This document shows positions 52,534-60,448 of a DNA stretch of 64,000 nt, one piece after another (the stretch's first letter is position 1; each line of letters begins with the position of its first letter). The DNA is taken from contig NZ_QSCM01000016.1 of assembly GCF_003463065.1 (NCBI RefSeq), positions 1-64,000 on the forward strand, given 5' to 3'. This DNA comes from Blautia sp. OF03-15BH (GTDB lineage: Bacteria > Bacillota > Clostridia > Lachnospirales > Lachnospiraceae). The notes beneath the pieces were generated by a model. The model ran no database searches, was not told the DNA's origin, and worked only from the letters and a program-made list of their open reading frames with translations. The position numbers and the translations under genes are program-made.

Positions 52534-54075
52534 GTGGAAAAGGAAATGATTATCGTATTGGACTTTGGTGGTCAGTATAATCAGTTGATTGCAAGAAGAG
52601 TCAGAGAATGCAATGTATATGCAGAGGTGCATCCTTATACACTCAGCCTGGAAAAGATCAAAGAGATGAATCCGAAAGGGATTATTTTTACAGGTGGACC
52701 GAACAGTGTATATGGTGAGGATTCACCGCGCTGTTCAAAAGAAATTTTTGAGTTGGGTATTCCTGTTTTGGGTATTTGTTATGGTTCTCAGCTGATGGCT
52801 TATATGCTTGGCGGAAAAGTGGAGACAGCGCCTGTCAGTGAGTATGGTCATACAGATGTGACAGTAGATACCGACGATATTCTGTTTGATGGCGTTTCCA
52901 AAGAAACAGTAGCTTGGATGAGCCATACGGATTATATTGCGCAGGCTCCCGAGGGCTTTAAGATCACGGCTCATACCAGTGTATGTCCGGTAGCAGCCAT
53001 GTCCTGTCCGGAGAAAAAGTTTTATGCAACGCAGTTCCATCCGGAAGTAATGCATACAGCAGAAGGAAAGAAGATGCTCAGCAACTTTGTATATAAAGTC
53101 TGCGGATGCAGCGGAAGTTGGCAGATGGCTTCTTTCGTGGAGACCACGATCAAACAGCTTCGTGAAAAGATCGGTACCGGTAAGGTGCTCTGCGCTCTGT
53201 CCGGCGGCGTGGATTCCTCTGTTGCAGCCGTTCTGCTTTCCAAAGCGATCGGCAAACAGCTGACCTGCGTTTTTGTTGACCATGGTCTTCTTCGTAAAAA
53301 TGAAGGAGATGAAGTGGAAGCTGTTTTCGGCCCCAACGGCCCTTACGAGCTGAATTTCATCCGTGTCAATGCCCAGCAGCGTTACTATGATAAGCTGAAA
53401 GGTGTTACCGAGCCGGAGCAGAAGAGAAAGATCATTGGCGAAGAGTTTATCCGCGTATTTGAAGAAGAGGCAAAAAAGATTGGCGCCGTGGATTATCTCG
53501 TTCAGGGAACCATTTATCCGGATGTGATCGAGTCCGGCCTTGGAAAATCCGCAGTCATCAAATCTCATCATAATGTAGGGGGACTTCCGTCCGTAGTTGA
53601 TTTCAAAGAAATTATCGAGCCCTTACGTCTTCTTTTTAAAGATGAGGTTCGGCGCGCCGGTCTGGAGCTTGGTATCCCCGAGTATCTGGTGTACCGTCAG
53701 CCCTTCCCGGGTCCCGGCCTTGGAATCCGTATCATTGGAGAAGTAACCGAGGAAAAAGTAAAAATCGTTCAGGAAGCCGATGCCATCTACCGCGAAGAGA
53801 TCGCAAAAGCAGGAATCGACAAAGGTCTTGGTCAGTATTTCGCAGCCCTGACCAACATGCGTTCCGTAGGTGTTATGGGTGATTTCCGTACCTACGATTA
53901 TGCAGTTGCTCTTCGTGCTGTCAACACCTCTGATTTTATGACTGCCGATGCCGCTCAGATCCCGTGGGAAGTCCTGGCCAAAGTTACGAACCGTATTGTA
54001 AATGAAGTAAAGGGCGTAAATCGTGTCATGTACGATTGCACAGGTAAGCCCCCTGCAACAATTGAGTTTGAATAA
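52534..54075 (+). CDS. guaA: GMP synthase (glutamine-hydrolysing)
   Basis: This 513-aa enzyme converts XMP to GMP. The class I glutamine amidotransferase domain has the Cys in LGICYGSQLMAYMLGG and His/Glu in TQFHPEVMH. The ATP-PPase domain has ALSGGVDSSVAA near 222. The dimerisation domain ends PPATIEFE. The last codons (54064-54075, GAGTTTGAATAA) form one copy of the direct repeat of the integrated element. The gene is still full length because the repeat restores its end. Confidence 0.97.
   Translation: MEKEMIIVLDFGGQYNQLIARRVRECNVYAEVHPYTLSLEKIKEMNPKGIIFTGGPNSVYGEDSPRCSKEIFELGIPVLGICYGSQLMAYMLGGKVETAPVSEYGHTDVTVDTDDILFDGVSKETVAWMSHTDYIAQAPEGFKITAHTSVCPVAAMSCPEKKFYATQFHPEVMHTAEGKKMLSNFVYKVCGCSGSWQMASFVETTIKQLREKIGTGKVLCALSGGVDSSVAAVLLSKAIGKQLTCVFVDHGLLRKNEGDEVEAVFGPNGPYELNFIRVNAQQRYYDKLKGVTEPEQKRKIIGEEFIRVFEEEAKKIGAVDYLVQGTIYPDVIESGLGKSAVIKSHHNVGGLPSVVDFKEIIEPLRLLFKDEVRRAGLELGIPEYLVYRQPFPGPGLGIRIIGEVTEEKVKIVQEADAIYREEIAKAGIDKGLGQYFAALTNMRSVGVMGDFRTYDYAVALRAVNTSDFMTADAAQIPWEVLAKVTNRIVNEVKGVNRVMYDCTGKPPATIEFE
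54064..54075 (+). repeat. attL of the guaA-integrated element
   Basis: The 12 bases GAGTTTGAATAA (last three sense codons plus stop of guaA) recur exactly at 62794-62805. An arm-site-like GATAACAAATTGATAACA at 54136-54153 has a near copy at 62676-62693. Confidence 0.85.
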
Positions 54076-54271
54076 ATCGAGTTGCTTAAAAAAGCCAGTG
54101 TTTATGCGGGTTTCAGCGATTTCGATTAGTCTTTTGATAACAAATTGATAACAGTCATAGCAAGTGCCATTATTCTTGTTATCCAGTGGTTTATGGGTAA
54201 CGGAACAATTAACAGGTGGCTTGCAGACTAAAGTTCGGAGCTTGGCTCTGAACAAATTCCATATTATAAAC

Positions 54272-54315
54272 TAAGCCCTTAGCTGTGGTTAATAACCATA
54301 GTTAAGGGCTTTTTT
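54272..54315. terminator. Long hairpin terminator at the element left end
   Basis: AAGCCCTTA-GCTGTGGTT / AACCATAGT-TAAGGGCTT then T5. It insulates guaA from the element and may end the repressor transcript. Confidence 0.8.
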
Positions 54316-54367
54316 GTCGTTGCCAAAGCATCTGTAGGGAGCTGCCAGTGGCAGGTCCTGTAGGTGC

Positions 54368-54898
54368 TTATTTATCTTTCAAGTGGTCTTTGAATGCTTC
54401 CACGAGAGCGTCACTTAATTCCTGTGATGGAACTTTTGCCCAACGCTGTGTGGTGTCGAACTCTGGATAATGGTAACGCCAGTTATCGTATTCTTCTCTG
54501 TTGATTTCTTCGGAAGATAGCTTGTCTGCCTGTTCTTTCCAAGCATACAGCATTTTGAGGAGTTCATATGCTTCTCTGCCTTTGTCCTTGTTGACCTTTA
54601 AGCATACCTCTCCGTCTGCTTCACTGACAGTAAGACCGTAAATATCTTCAAGGGTAAACAGAGTGTGCATAAGACCGATATAGCTGTCTATGTCAGGAAC
54701 ATCAAGAGCCTGTGGAGAAACATCAAGCACCTGTGCCAATGCATTTGTAAGGTCTGCTTTCGGTTTGCGTGTACCAGTTTCGTACTGTGCCAAACGCACA
54801 TCAGCACTCTTTTCTGGAAAACCGATTGCTGTACCGAGATACTTTTGTGTCATACCACGCATTAGTCTGAAAAAATGTATTCTTTCGCTGATAGCCAT
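54368..54898 (-). CDS. XRE-family repressor of the mobile element
   Basis: This 176-aa protein has an N-terminal HTH_3 (RIHFFRLMRGMTQKYLGTAIGFPEKSADVRLAQYETGTRKP, about 6-46), then an acidic helical domain. It is divergent from the excisionase-integrase operon. Repeated AAATGTTTAG sequences lie across both promoters (54918-55054), so it is the likely switch keeping the element silent. Confidence 0.8.
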   Translation of the reverse strand: MAISERIHFFRLMRGMTQKYLGTAIGFPEKSADVRLAQYETGTRKPKADLTNALAQVLDVSPQALDVPDIDSYIGLMHTLFTLEDIYGLTVSEADGEVCLKVNKDKGREAYELLKMLYAWKEQADKLSSEEINREEYDNWRYHYPEFDTTQRWAKVPSQELSDALVEAFKDHLKDK

Positions 54899-54917
54899 AA
54901 TGATACGCTCCTTTTAT

Positions 54918-55054
54918 ATTTAGTGAAATAAGTATAGCAGAAATGTTTAGTGGAAGTCAAGAAAAACCGAAACAAAAATGTTTAATATTTTCTTTGCAAC
55001 CACTTGACAATAGCAAATATGTTTAGTAAAATAAATTACGAATTAAACAAATAT
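54918..55054. promoter_or_regulatory. Divergent promoters with repeated operator sequence
   Basis: Minus promoter: TTGACT/TATACT, 18 bp apart (54955-54960 and 54931-54936). Plus promoter: TTGACA (55004-55009), 17 bp, TAAAAT (55027-55032). AAATGTTTAGT-like sequences occur at 54941 (inside the minus spacer), 54976, 55016 (inside the plus spacer) and 55045, with a shorter one at 54918. Confidence 0.7.
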
Positions 55055-55346
55055 GCTTAATGCGACAACTGAATGACCGTCCGAAAAGCCAAACCGCCAA
55101 GACCTCGTCGGAGCAAGTTCCGTATCGTTCGCTTGTGTGCAAGCACAAAAGCTCATTCGCTGCACTGCTCCTCCTCTTCCCCAAAAGTCTCCGACTTTTC
55201 GGGAACCCCTATACGAGCGAGCGCCTGATGTACTGCGGTGCATTGGGACAGCACAGCGCCTGCCGACAAGCAGGAGTGCCTGTTGGAACTTTAACACGGA
55301 GAAAGCGGCAAGCAAAAAATTATTTTAAGAAAGGAAGAAAAAGGAT
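55055..55346. other. Untranslated leader before the excisionase
   Basis: About 290 bp, GC-richer than its flanks. It holds small inverted repeats (GTGTGCAAGCACA near 55135; AAAGTCTCCGACTTT near 55184). Short frames exist but lack ribosome sites. I see no gene; it may be a structured leader. Confidence 0.4.
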
Positions 55347-55535
55347 ATGGAAAACAGATTTATCCGAGCCGAAGATGTGGCTCAGGAACTAAACGTATCA
55401 AAACCTTATGCATATAAACTCATCAGACAATTAAATGAGGAATTGAAAGCAAAGGGCTTTATTACGATTGCAGGGCGTGTAAATCGCCAGTATTTTTACG
55501 AAAGGCTCTACGGAGCAGGAAAGGGGGAAATGTAA
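55347..55535 (+). CDS. xis: Excisionase-like DNA-binding protein
   Basis: This 62-aa winged-helix protein (FIRAEDVAQELNVSKPYAYKLIRQLNEELKAKGF) has the HTH of excisionase/DUF6462-type small proteins. It follows AAGAAAGGAAG. The stop abuts the integrase start (55536), so the two are coupled. The role as directionality factor is inferred from the position. Confidence 0.75.
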   Translation: MENRFIRAEDVAQELNVSKPYAYKLIRQLNEELKAKGFITIAGRVNRQYFYERLYGAGKGEM

Positions 55536-56627
55536 ATGCCGGTATTTAAGAATGAAGATAACGGTACTTGGTATGTGATGGCAAGGTATGTGAACTGGAA
55601 AGGGGAACGCAAGCAGAAATGCAAGCGTGGCTTTGCTACCAAACGAGAAGCACAGGAATGGGAAAGAATGTTCAAATTGCAGACTTCTTCAGACCTTGAT
55701 ATGAGTTTTGAAGCCTTTACGGAGCTTTATATCAATGATGTGAAGAACCGTTTGAAGGAAAACACGTGGCTTACCAAAGAGCATATCATACGCACAAAGA
55801 TACTTCCGTATTTCGGGAAACTGAAAATCAGCGAGATTTCCACAAAGGAGATTATTACTTGGCAGAATGAAATGCTTGCCTATCGTGATGAGAAGAAAAA
55901 GCCTTATTCACAGACGTATCTGAAAACGCTGCACAATCAGTTGTCCGCCATTTTCAATCACGCTGTCCGCTACTATGAACTGCGTTCCAATCCTGCGGCA
56001 AAGGTGGGAAATATGGGACGTGAGGAACACAAGGAAATGCTGTTCTGGACAAAGGAAGAATACAAGAAATTCTCTTTTGAGATGATGGACAAGCCTGTTT
56101 CCTTTTATGCGTTTGAAATGCTTTACTGGTGCGGTATCCGAGAGGGCGAGCTGTTAGCTTTGACTCCGGCAGATTTCAACTTTGATAAGGAAACAGTCAC
56201 AATCAATAAATCCTATCAGCGTTTGAAAGGGCAGGATGTGATTACTTCTCCGAAAACGAAAAAGAGCAACCGCACGATTAAAATGCCGAAGTTTCTGTGT
56301 GAGGAAATGAAAGAATATCTCGGTATGCTTTACGGATTGAAGAAGAAAGACCGTATCTTTACGGTGACGAAAAGCTATCTTCATCACGAGATGGACAGAG
56401 GGGCAAAGGCGGCAGGCGTGAAGCGTATCCGCATTCACGATCTCCGTCACAGCCACATTTCACTCTTGATTGATATGGGCTTTTCTGCGGTGGCGATTGC
56501 TGACCGAGTTGGTCACGAAAGTATTGATATTACTTATCAGTACGCACACCTCTTTCCGTCAAAGCAGATTGAGATGGCAGAAAAATTAGATGATTTAGGG
56601 AAAGGAGATTTTGAAAATGTCAGCTAA
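55536..56627 (+). CDS. int: Tyrosine-family site-specific integrase
   Basis: This 363-aa protein has an N-terminal AP2-like arm-binding domain (about 1-50), a SAM-like core-binding domain (about 55-150) and a catalytic domain. The Arg is in YWCGIREGELLALT, the HxxR in IRIHDLRHSHISLL, the His in VGHESIDITYQYAHL, and the nucleophile Tyr follows. It integrates the element at the guaA end. AAAGGGGGAAATGTAA precedes the start. Confidence 0.93.
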   Translation: MPVFKNEDNGTWYVMARYVNWKGERKQKCKRGFATKREAQEWERMFKLQTSSDLDMSFEAFTELYINDVKNRLKENTWLTKEHIIRTKILPYFGKLKISEISTKEIITWQNEMLAYRDEKKKPYSQTYLKTLHNQLSAIFNHAVRYYELRSNPAAKVGNMGREEHKEMLFWTKEEYKKFSFEMMDKPVSFYAFEMLYWCGIREGELLALTPADFNFDKETVTINKSYQRLKGQDVITSPKTKKSNRTIKMPKFLCEEMKEYLGMLYGLKKKDRIFTVTKSYLHHEMDRGAKAAGVKRIRIHDLRHSHISLLIDMGFSAVAIADRVGHESIDITYQYAHLFPSKQIEMAEKLDDLGKGDFENVS

Positions 56628-56952
56628 GAACAGAGATAACAAAAATCGTTGGAGGAATATCACAGTAGGGTTTCGAGTATCGCCCGAAGAAAACGAACTC
56701 ATTAACAGAGCTGTAGCTCTATCAGGATTGCCAAAACAGGAGTATTGTTACCGCCGTTGCTTAAATCAGGATGTGGTGGTACAGGGCAATCCGAGAGTGT
56801 ATAAGGCGTTGAAAACGGAATTTGCCACAGTCCTTGCGGAACTGAAAAGGATTGAAGCAGGAAAAGGTGTGGATGATGAACTGCTGAGTGTAATAGAACT
56901 GATTTCCATTATTCTCGGCGGTTTGAAAGGAGAGGATGCGAATGGAGAATAA
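56617..56952 (+). CDS. MobC-like relaxosome accessory protein
   Basis: This 111-aa protein has the ribbon-helix-helix start of plasmid mobilization proteins (RWRNITVGFRVSPEENELINRAVALSGLPKQEY). ATG 56617 overlaps the integrase end and has AAAGGAG 9 bases upstream. It probably helps the MobV relaxase at the origin. Coupled with the ATPase gene downstream (11-bp overlap). Confidence 0.7.
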   Translation: MSAKNRDNKNRWRNITVGFRVSPEENELINRAVALSGLPKQEYCYRRCLNQDVVVQGNPRVYKALKTEFATVLAELKRIEAGKGVDDELLSVIELISIILGGLKGEDANGE

Positions 56953-58096
56953 AAAAGAAATGACTATTCCAAATGTATCTGCGGCAACAGATGCGGAACA
57001 GTCACTTTCCAAATGTACTGACAATAGTATAGTCAATCAGGATACGGATTTCAAGGGGTACGAGCAATCTTTTGAAGAAATGCAAAGGGAAATACTCAGA
57101 CAGTTAGACCCTTCCTATCTGAAAACAGTATCAATGACAACGCTGTATGATACGGTGTTTGAGGTTCAGACACCACTTATCGACGGTCTGCTCCAAAGGG
57201 GAACTTACCTTTTCGTAGGTTCCCCGAAAGTGGGAAAGAGCTTTATGATGGCACAGCTTGCCTATCATATCAGCACAGGCACACCGCTTTGGGAGTATAA
57301 GGTGCGTAAGGCAACGGTGCTTTATTTTGCCCTTGAAGATGATTACCCACGTTTGCAGAAGCGATTGTTTCAGATGTTCGGTGCAAAGGAGACAGGCAAT
57401 CTGTATTTCGCAACGGAATGTAAAACGGTCAATGGCGGACTGGAAGAACAGATAAGAGGGTTTATGAGGGAACACCCAGACACAGGCTTGATTATCATAG
57501 ACACCTTAAAGCGTGTGCGTGAAGCAGGCGGAGCAGATTACAGCTACGCAAGTGATTATGATGTTGTGGCAAGGCTGAAAGCGTTGGCAGACAGTTACAA
57601 GGTTTCAATGCTTATTGTTCATCATACACGCAAACAAAAATCGGAAGATATATTCGATATGATTTCAGGCACGAATGGTCTGATGGGTGCGGCAGACGGT
57701 GCATTTGTTCTCAGTAAGGACAAGCGTACTTCCAACAATGCCACACTTGATGTTGCTGGCAGAGACCAGCAGGATATGAAAATCCATCTTGTAAGGGACA
57801 GCGAGCGATTGGTGTGGAACTTTGCAAAATCGGAAACGGAGATGTGGAAAGAACCGCCCGAACCTCTGCTTGAGAAGATAGCGGATACGCTCTTTTCGGA
57901 AAGTGACAGATGGGAAGGAACTGCTTCGGAACTTTGCGAAAGGCTTGCGGTGGATATAAAGCCGAATGTACTTTCTTTAAGGCTCAGTATCAACGCAAGC
58001 AGGCTGTTTCGTGATTACGGTATCCGTTATCAGAACAGCCGCACACACGACGGAAGAAAGGTTTCACTTTGGAAAGAAACCGAGCAGACGGCGTGA
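56942..58096 (+). CDS. RepA-like RecA-fold ATPase
   Basis: This 384-aa protein has Walker A FVGSPKVGKSFMM (about 88-100), Walker B GLIIIDTLKRV, and MLIVHHTRKQKSEDIFDMISGTNGL, typical of AAA_25/RepA hexameric helicases of plasmids and integrative elements. The C-terminal 80 residues look winged-helix-like. It may let the excised circle replicate. An inverted-repeat region follows at once. Confidence 0.78.
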   Translation: MENKKEMTIPNVSAATDAEQSLSKCTDNSIVNQDTDFKGYEQSFEEMQREILRQLDPSYLKTVSMTTLYDTVFEVQTPLIDGLLQRGTYLFVGSPKVGKSFMMAQLAYHISTGTPLWEYKVRKATVLYFALEDDYPRLQKRLFQMFGAKETGNLYFATECKTVNGGLEEQIRGFMREHPDTGLIIIDTLKRVREAGGADYSYASDYDVVARLKALADSYKVSMLIVHHTRKQKSEDIFDMISGTNGLMGAADGAFVLSKDKRTSNNATLDVAGRDQQDMKIHLVRDSERLVWNFAKSETEMWKEPPEPLLEKIADTLFSESDRWEGTASELCERLAVDIKPNVLSLRLSINASRLFRDYGIRYQNSRTHDGRKVSLWKETEQTA

Positions 58097-58101
58097 CAAA
58101 C

Positions 58102-58176
58102 GGTGTCAAAGGTGTCAATGTTTTTGAGAGCAGCACGCTGTGAAAAACATTGTCACCATCGTCACACTTTGACACC
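58102..58176. repeat. Large inverted repeat with iteron-like GTGTCAA units
   Basis: Arms GGTGTCAAAGGTGTCAATGTTTTT and the inverted AAAAACATTGTCAC...CACTTTGACACC around a 20-nt centre. Repeated GTGTCAA/TTGACAC units directly follow the RepA-like gene. Candidate replication origin or terminator. Confidence 0.6.
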
Positions 58177-58199
58177 GGATAAAGTTTAGGGGAGTGTGC

Positions 58200-58300
58200 A
58201 GAGAGTGCCTTTTCAAAGGCGGCTCTTTGGTCTCGCCTGCTGGCTCGGTCGGTTCGCAGGCGTGTGTGCCACCGGCACACGCTCACCCCTCGGAGAGCCT
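58200..58300 (-). repeat. Palindromic repeat related to the tRNA insertion
   Basis: Read on the minus strand it gives a GTGCCGGTGGCAC hairpin and then ACCGACCGAGCC..GGCGAGACC. This resembles 33667-33713 (GTGCCAGTGGCAC, then ACCGACCGAGCCGGAGGCGAGACC). Confidence 0.55.
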
Positions 58301-58367
58301 TCGGAGAACGCAAAACCTGTTTACAGGTCGCATTTTTGATGGGTGTACCCGTCAAAAGTGCTTTTGC

Positions 58368-58388
58368 GTTACTTTTGACAAAAGTAAC
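58368..58388. repeat. Candidate oriT inverted repeat
   Basis: Ten-base arms GTTACTTTTG and CAAAAGTAAC around a single A, 43 bp upstream of the MobV start. An imperfect repeat precedes it (GACGGGTACACCCATC and a GTCAAAAGTG/TTTGATG pair). The position directly before mob fits a nick region. Confidence 0.55.
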
Positions 58389-58430
58389 AAAACCTGAGAA
58401 TGTTGAAATTTACAGATGGGAGATGAAAAA

Positions 58431-59591
58431 ATGCAGAGAACGATAAGTGCAATGGTCGGTAAAGGCTCGGTCAATCACAATAGCCGAAAGTTCCGAGCAG
58501 AAAATGTAGACGGAACTCGTACTCATCTCAATATCGACTACTGCAATGAAAATATAAAGACAGTTTATCACGAATTGTTTGATGAAGCATTGGAAAGATA
58601 CAATGCCAAGCAGATAAGGTCAGACCGAAAGATAAAAGATTATTATGAAAAAATCCGAAGTTCCAAGCAGGAAAAACCGTTCCACGAAATCATTTTACAG
58701 GTGGGCGGTAAGGGAAATATGAACGCCGATACGGAAAACGGAGAACTGGCAAAGCAGATTTTAGATGAATACTATCAGGGTTTTCAGGAGCGAAATCCAC
58801 AGCTTCGGGTGTTCTCGGCTCATCTGCATATGGATGAAGCTACACCACATCTGCACATAGATTTTGTACCTTTTACCACAGGCAGCAAGCGTGGACTTGA
58901 TACAAGAGTGTCACTAAAGCAGGCTCTTGCAACGCAAGGTTTTAAGGGCGGCAGTCGTGGCGATACGGAGTGGTCGCAATGGATACAGTCCGAAAAAGAA
59001 CAGCTTGCGGCGGTGATGGAACGTTATGGGATTGAGTGGGAACATTTAGGCACACACGAAAAACATCTTTCTGTTTTGGATTATAAAAAGCAGGAAAGAG
59101 AAAAAGAAGTGGCGGCATTAGGTGCGAAAATCGAGCAGAAACAGATTGAATTTGATGTGTTGTCGGAACGAGTATTGAACTATGATAAGGCAAAAGACGA
59201 GCTGTCAAATCTTGAAATAGAGCTTGATACTGCACCGAAATATCAGTTGCCAGAACCAGAGAAATTTATGACTGCAAAGGCATATAAAACCAAAATGGCA
59301 GAGCCGGTTGTAAGGAAATTGAAGCAACTTGTCAAAACGGTGCTTGCCCGCTGCTTTGAGGGGTGGGACAACTATCATAGGCTGAATACAGCGAATGCAC
59401 AGTTATACCGCACCAATCAGCGTTTGGAGAAAGTCAATGAAAGATTGACCGAAGAAAACAAAATCCTAAAAGCAGAAAATAAAGATTACAGCCTGCTCCG
59501 TAAGGTTTTTGGTCGCAAACAGATAGATGATTTGTTGGAGCAGGCAAGAACAGTTAAAGGTCGCAAGCGTGATAATACACGATCACGATAG
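58431..59591 (+). CDS. mob: MobV-family relaxase (Pre/Mob)
   Basis: This 386-aa plasmid recombination/mobilization enzyme nicks its origin to start transfer. The metal-binding histidine motif is FSAHLHMDEATPHLHIDFVP (about 130-149), with the N-terminal NHNSRKFRAENVDGTRTHLN. A coiled-coil C-terminus (about 215-370) has many Glu/Lys/Leu repeats. ATG 58431 is chosen for the GGGAG spacing; ATG 58416 is in frame. Confidence 0.9.
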   Translation: MQRTISAMVGKGSVNHNSRKFRAENVDGTRTHLNIDYCNENIKTVYHELFDEALERYNAKQIRSDRKIKDYYEKIRSSKQEKPFHEIILQVGGKGNMNADTENGELAKQILDEYYQGFQERNPQLRVFSAHLHMDEATPHLHIDFVPFTTGSKRGLDTRVSLKQALATQGFKGGSRGDTEWSQWIQSEKEQLAAVMERYGIEWEHLGTHEKHLSVLDYKKQEREKEVAALGAKIEQKQIEFDVLSERVLNYDKAKDELSNLEIELDTAPKYQLPEPEKFMTAKAYKTKMAEPVVRKLKQLVKTVLARCFEGWDNYHRLNTANAQLYRTNQRLEKVNERLTEENKILKAENKDYSLLRKVFGRKQIDDLLEQARTVKGRKRDNTRSR

Positions 59592-59617
59592 ACAAAAATC
59601 ACAGGAGGAAAAGGAAA

Positions 59618-59995
59618 ATGACAAAGACAATTTTTGAAGAAATGGGCGGAACTTATAGACAGGTGGGTGATTATTTATTGCCGAACATCACAGTACCAGC
59701 CGAAGAAGAAATAGAGCCGATTGGTTTATGGGGGAAACGACATGCAAGGCATTTAAAGGAACACTATAAAGTGTTATATATGAACCTGCTGACAAGCGGA
59801 AAGCTGCATAGTTATCTTGCAGAAGTCGATAAGCAAGCAGAGGATATGTTTCTTCGACTGGTAAAGGAATATGCCGACAGACAAGATGTGACGGAACAAT
59901 TAAAGAAAGATAATCCCTACGAATGGATTGGAAGAATGAATAATATTCAGGCTTGTGTGAGGGAAGTTGTAGGAACGGAGTTGATTTACACATAA
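59618..59995 (+). CDS. tnpV: TnpV-like transposon-encoded protein
   Basis: A 125-aa protein of the TnpV family found in clostridial mobilizable transposons (Tn4451/Tn4453 type). Start MTKTIFEEMGGTYRQVGDYLLPN; LWGKRHARHLKEHYKVLYMNLL near 44-65; a late segment MNNIQACVREVVGTELIYT. AGGAGGAAAA precedes it. Function unknown; its presence marks the Tn4451-like gene pool. Confidence 0.75.
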   Translation: MTKTIFEEMGGTYRQVGDYLLPNITVPAEEEIEPIGLWGKRHARHLKEHYKVLYMNLLTSGKLHSYLAEVDKQAEDMFLRLVKEYADRQDVTEQLKKDNPYEWIGRMNNIQACVREVVGTELIYT

Positions 59996-60140
59996 GCGTT
60001 TTACGGTATGGTGCTCCTGCGTTTGCTGGAGTGCTGTGGTTGTGGTTGTAAAGAGGTTGTGAAAGATTGAATTTCGTAATGGTTGGATGTATAATTAGGA
60101 AGTGAAAATTTTAATTTGCACTTCCATAAGGTGAAATGTA

Positions 60141-60169
60141 TTGACACAAAAAATACAGTATGATAGTAT
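60141..60169 (+). promoter_or_regulatory. Promoter of the ABC-F resistance gene leader
   Basis: TTGACA (60141-60146), 17 bp, TAGTAT (60164-60169). The transcript would carry a roughly 270-nt leader before the ABC-F start. Confidence 0.75.
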
Positions 60170-60213
60170 TGCCATTAGAAGAAAGAAAGGCACATTTTGT
60201 GTAAGGTGAGGAA

Positions 60214-60228
60214 ATGATTAATAGATAA
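60214..60228 (+). CDS. Four-codon upstream ORF (MINR) in the attenuator leader
   Basis: ATG ATT AAT AGA TAA, preceded by AAGGTGAGG. Very short leader ORFs that stall drug-bound ribosomes and switch off a downstream terminator are known for several ABC-F genes. That this one does so is inferred. Confidence 0.5.
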   Translation: MINR

Positions 60229-60359
60229 TTTGATTTAAGTAAGACACATATAGTTATTGAGCCTGTAGAGAATAGGTTTGTTTTGTGTACGCTTAAGTTG
60301 GATTATCGCAAGAGGCATTTCCTTTGTTTTCCTTTTGGAAAAGAAATAAGGGTCTATTT

Positions 60360-60399
60360 AGCGAGTCTATTTTTGCGTATGCAAAAAAGACTCGTTTTT
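60360..60399 (+). terminator. Attenuator terminator before the ABC-F gene
   Basis: Stem AGCGAGTCTATTTTTGC / GCAAAAAAGACTCGT with loop GTAT and five T, 50 bases before the ABC-F start and inside its leader. No complete gene lies between promoter and terminator. A repeat of GTCTATTT just upstream (60353-60360) could form the alternative structure. Confidence 0.8.
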
Positions 60400-60448
60400 G
60401 TGTGTTCAAAATAATAATTGGCTCAGACTTCGAAAAGGAGAAACTTTA

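Noticed and set aside
55060..55392. 110-codon frame before the excisionase
   Set aside because: It runs into and overlaps the excisionase gene, lacks a ribosome site and has no domain; treated as untranslated leader.
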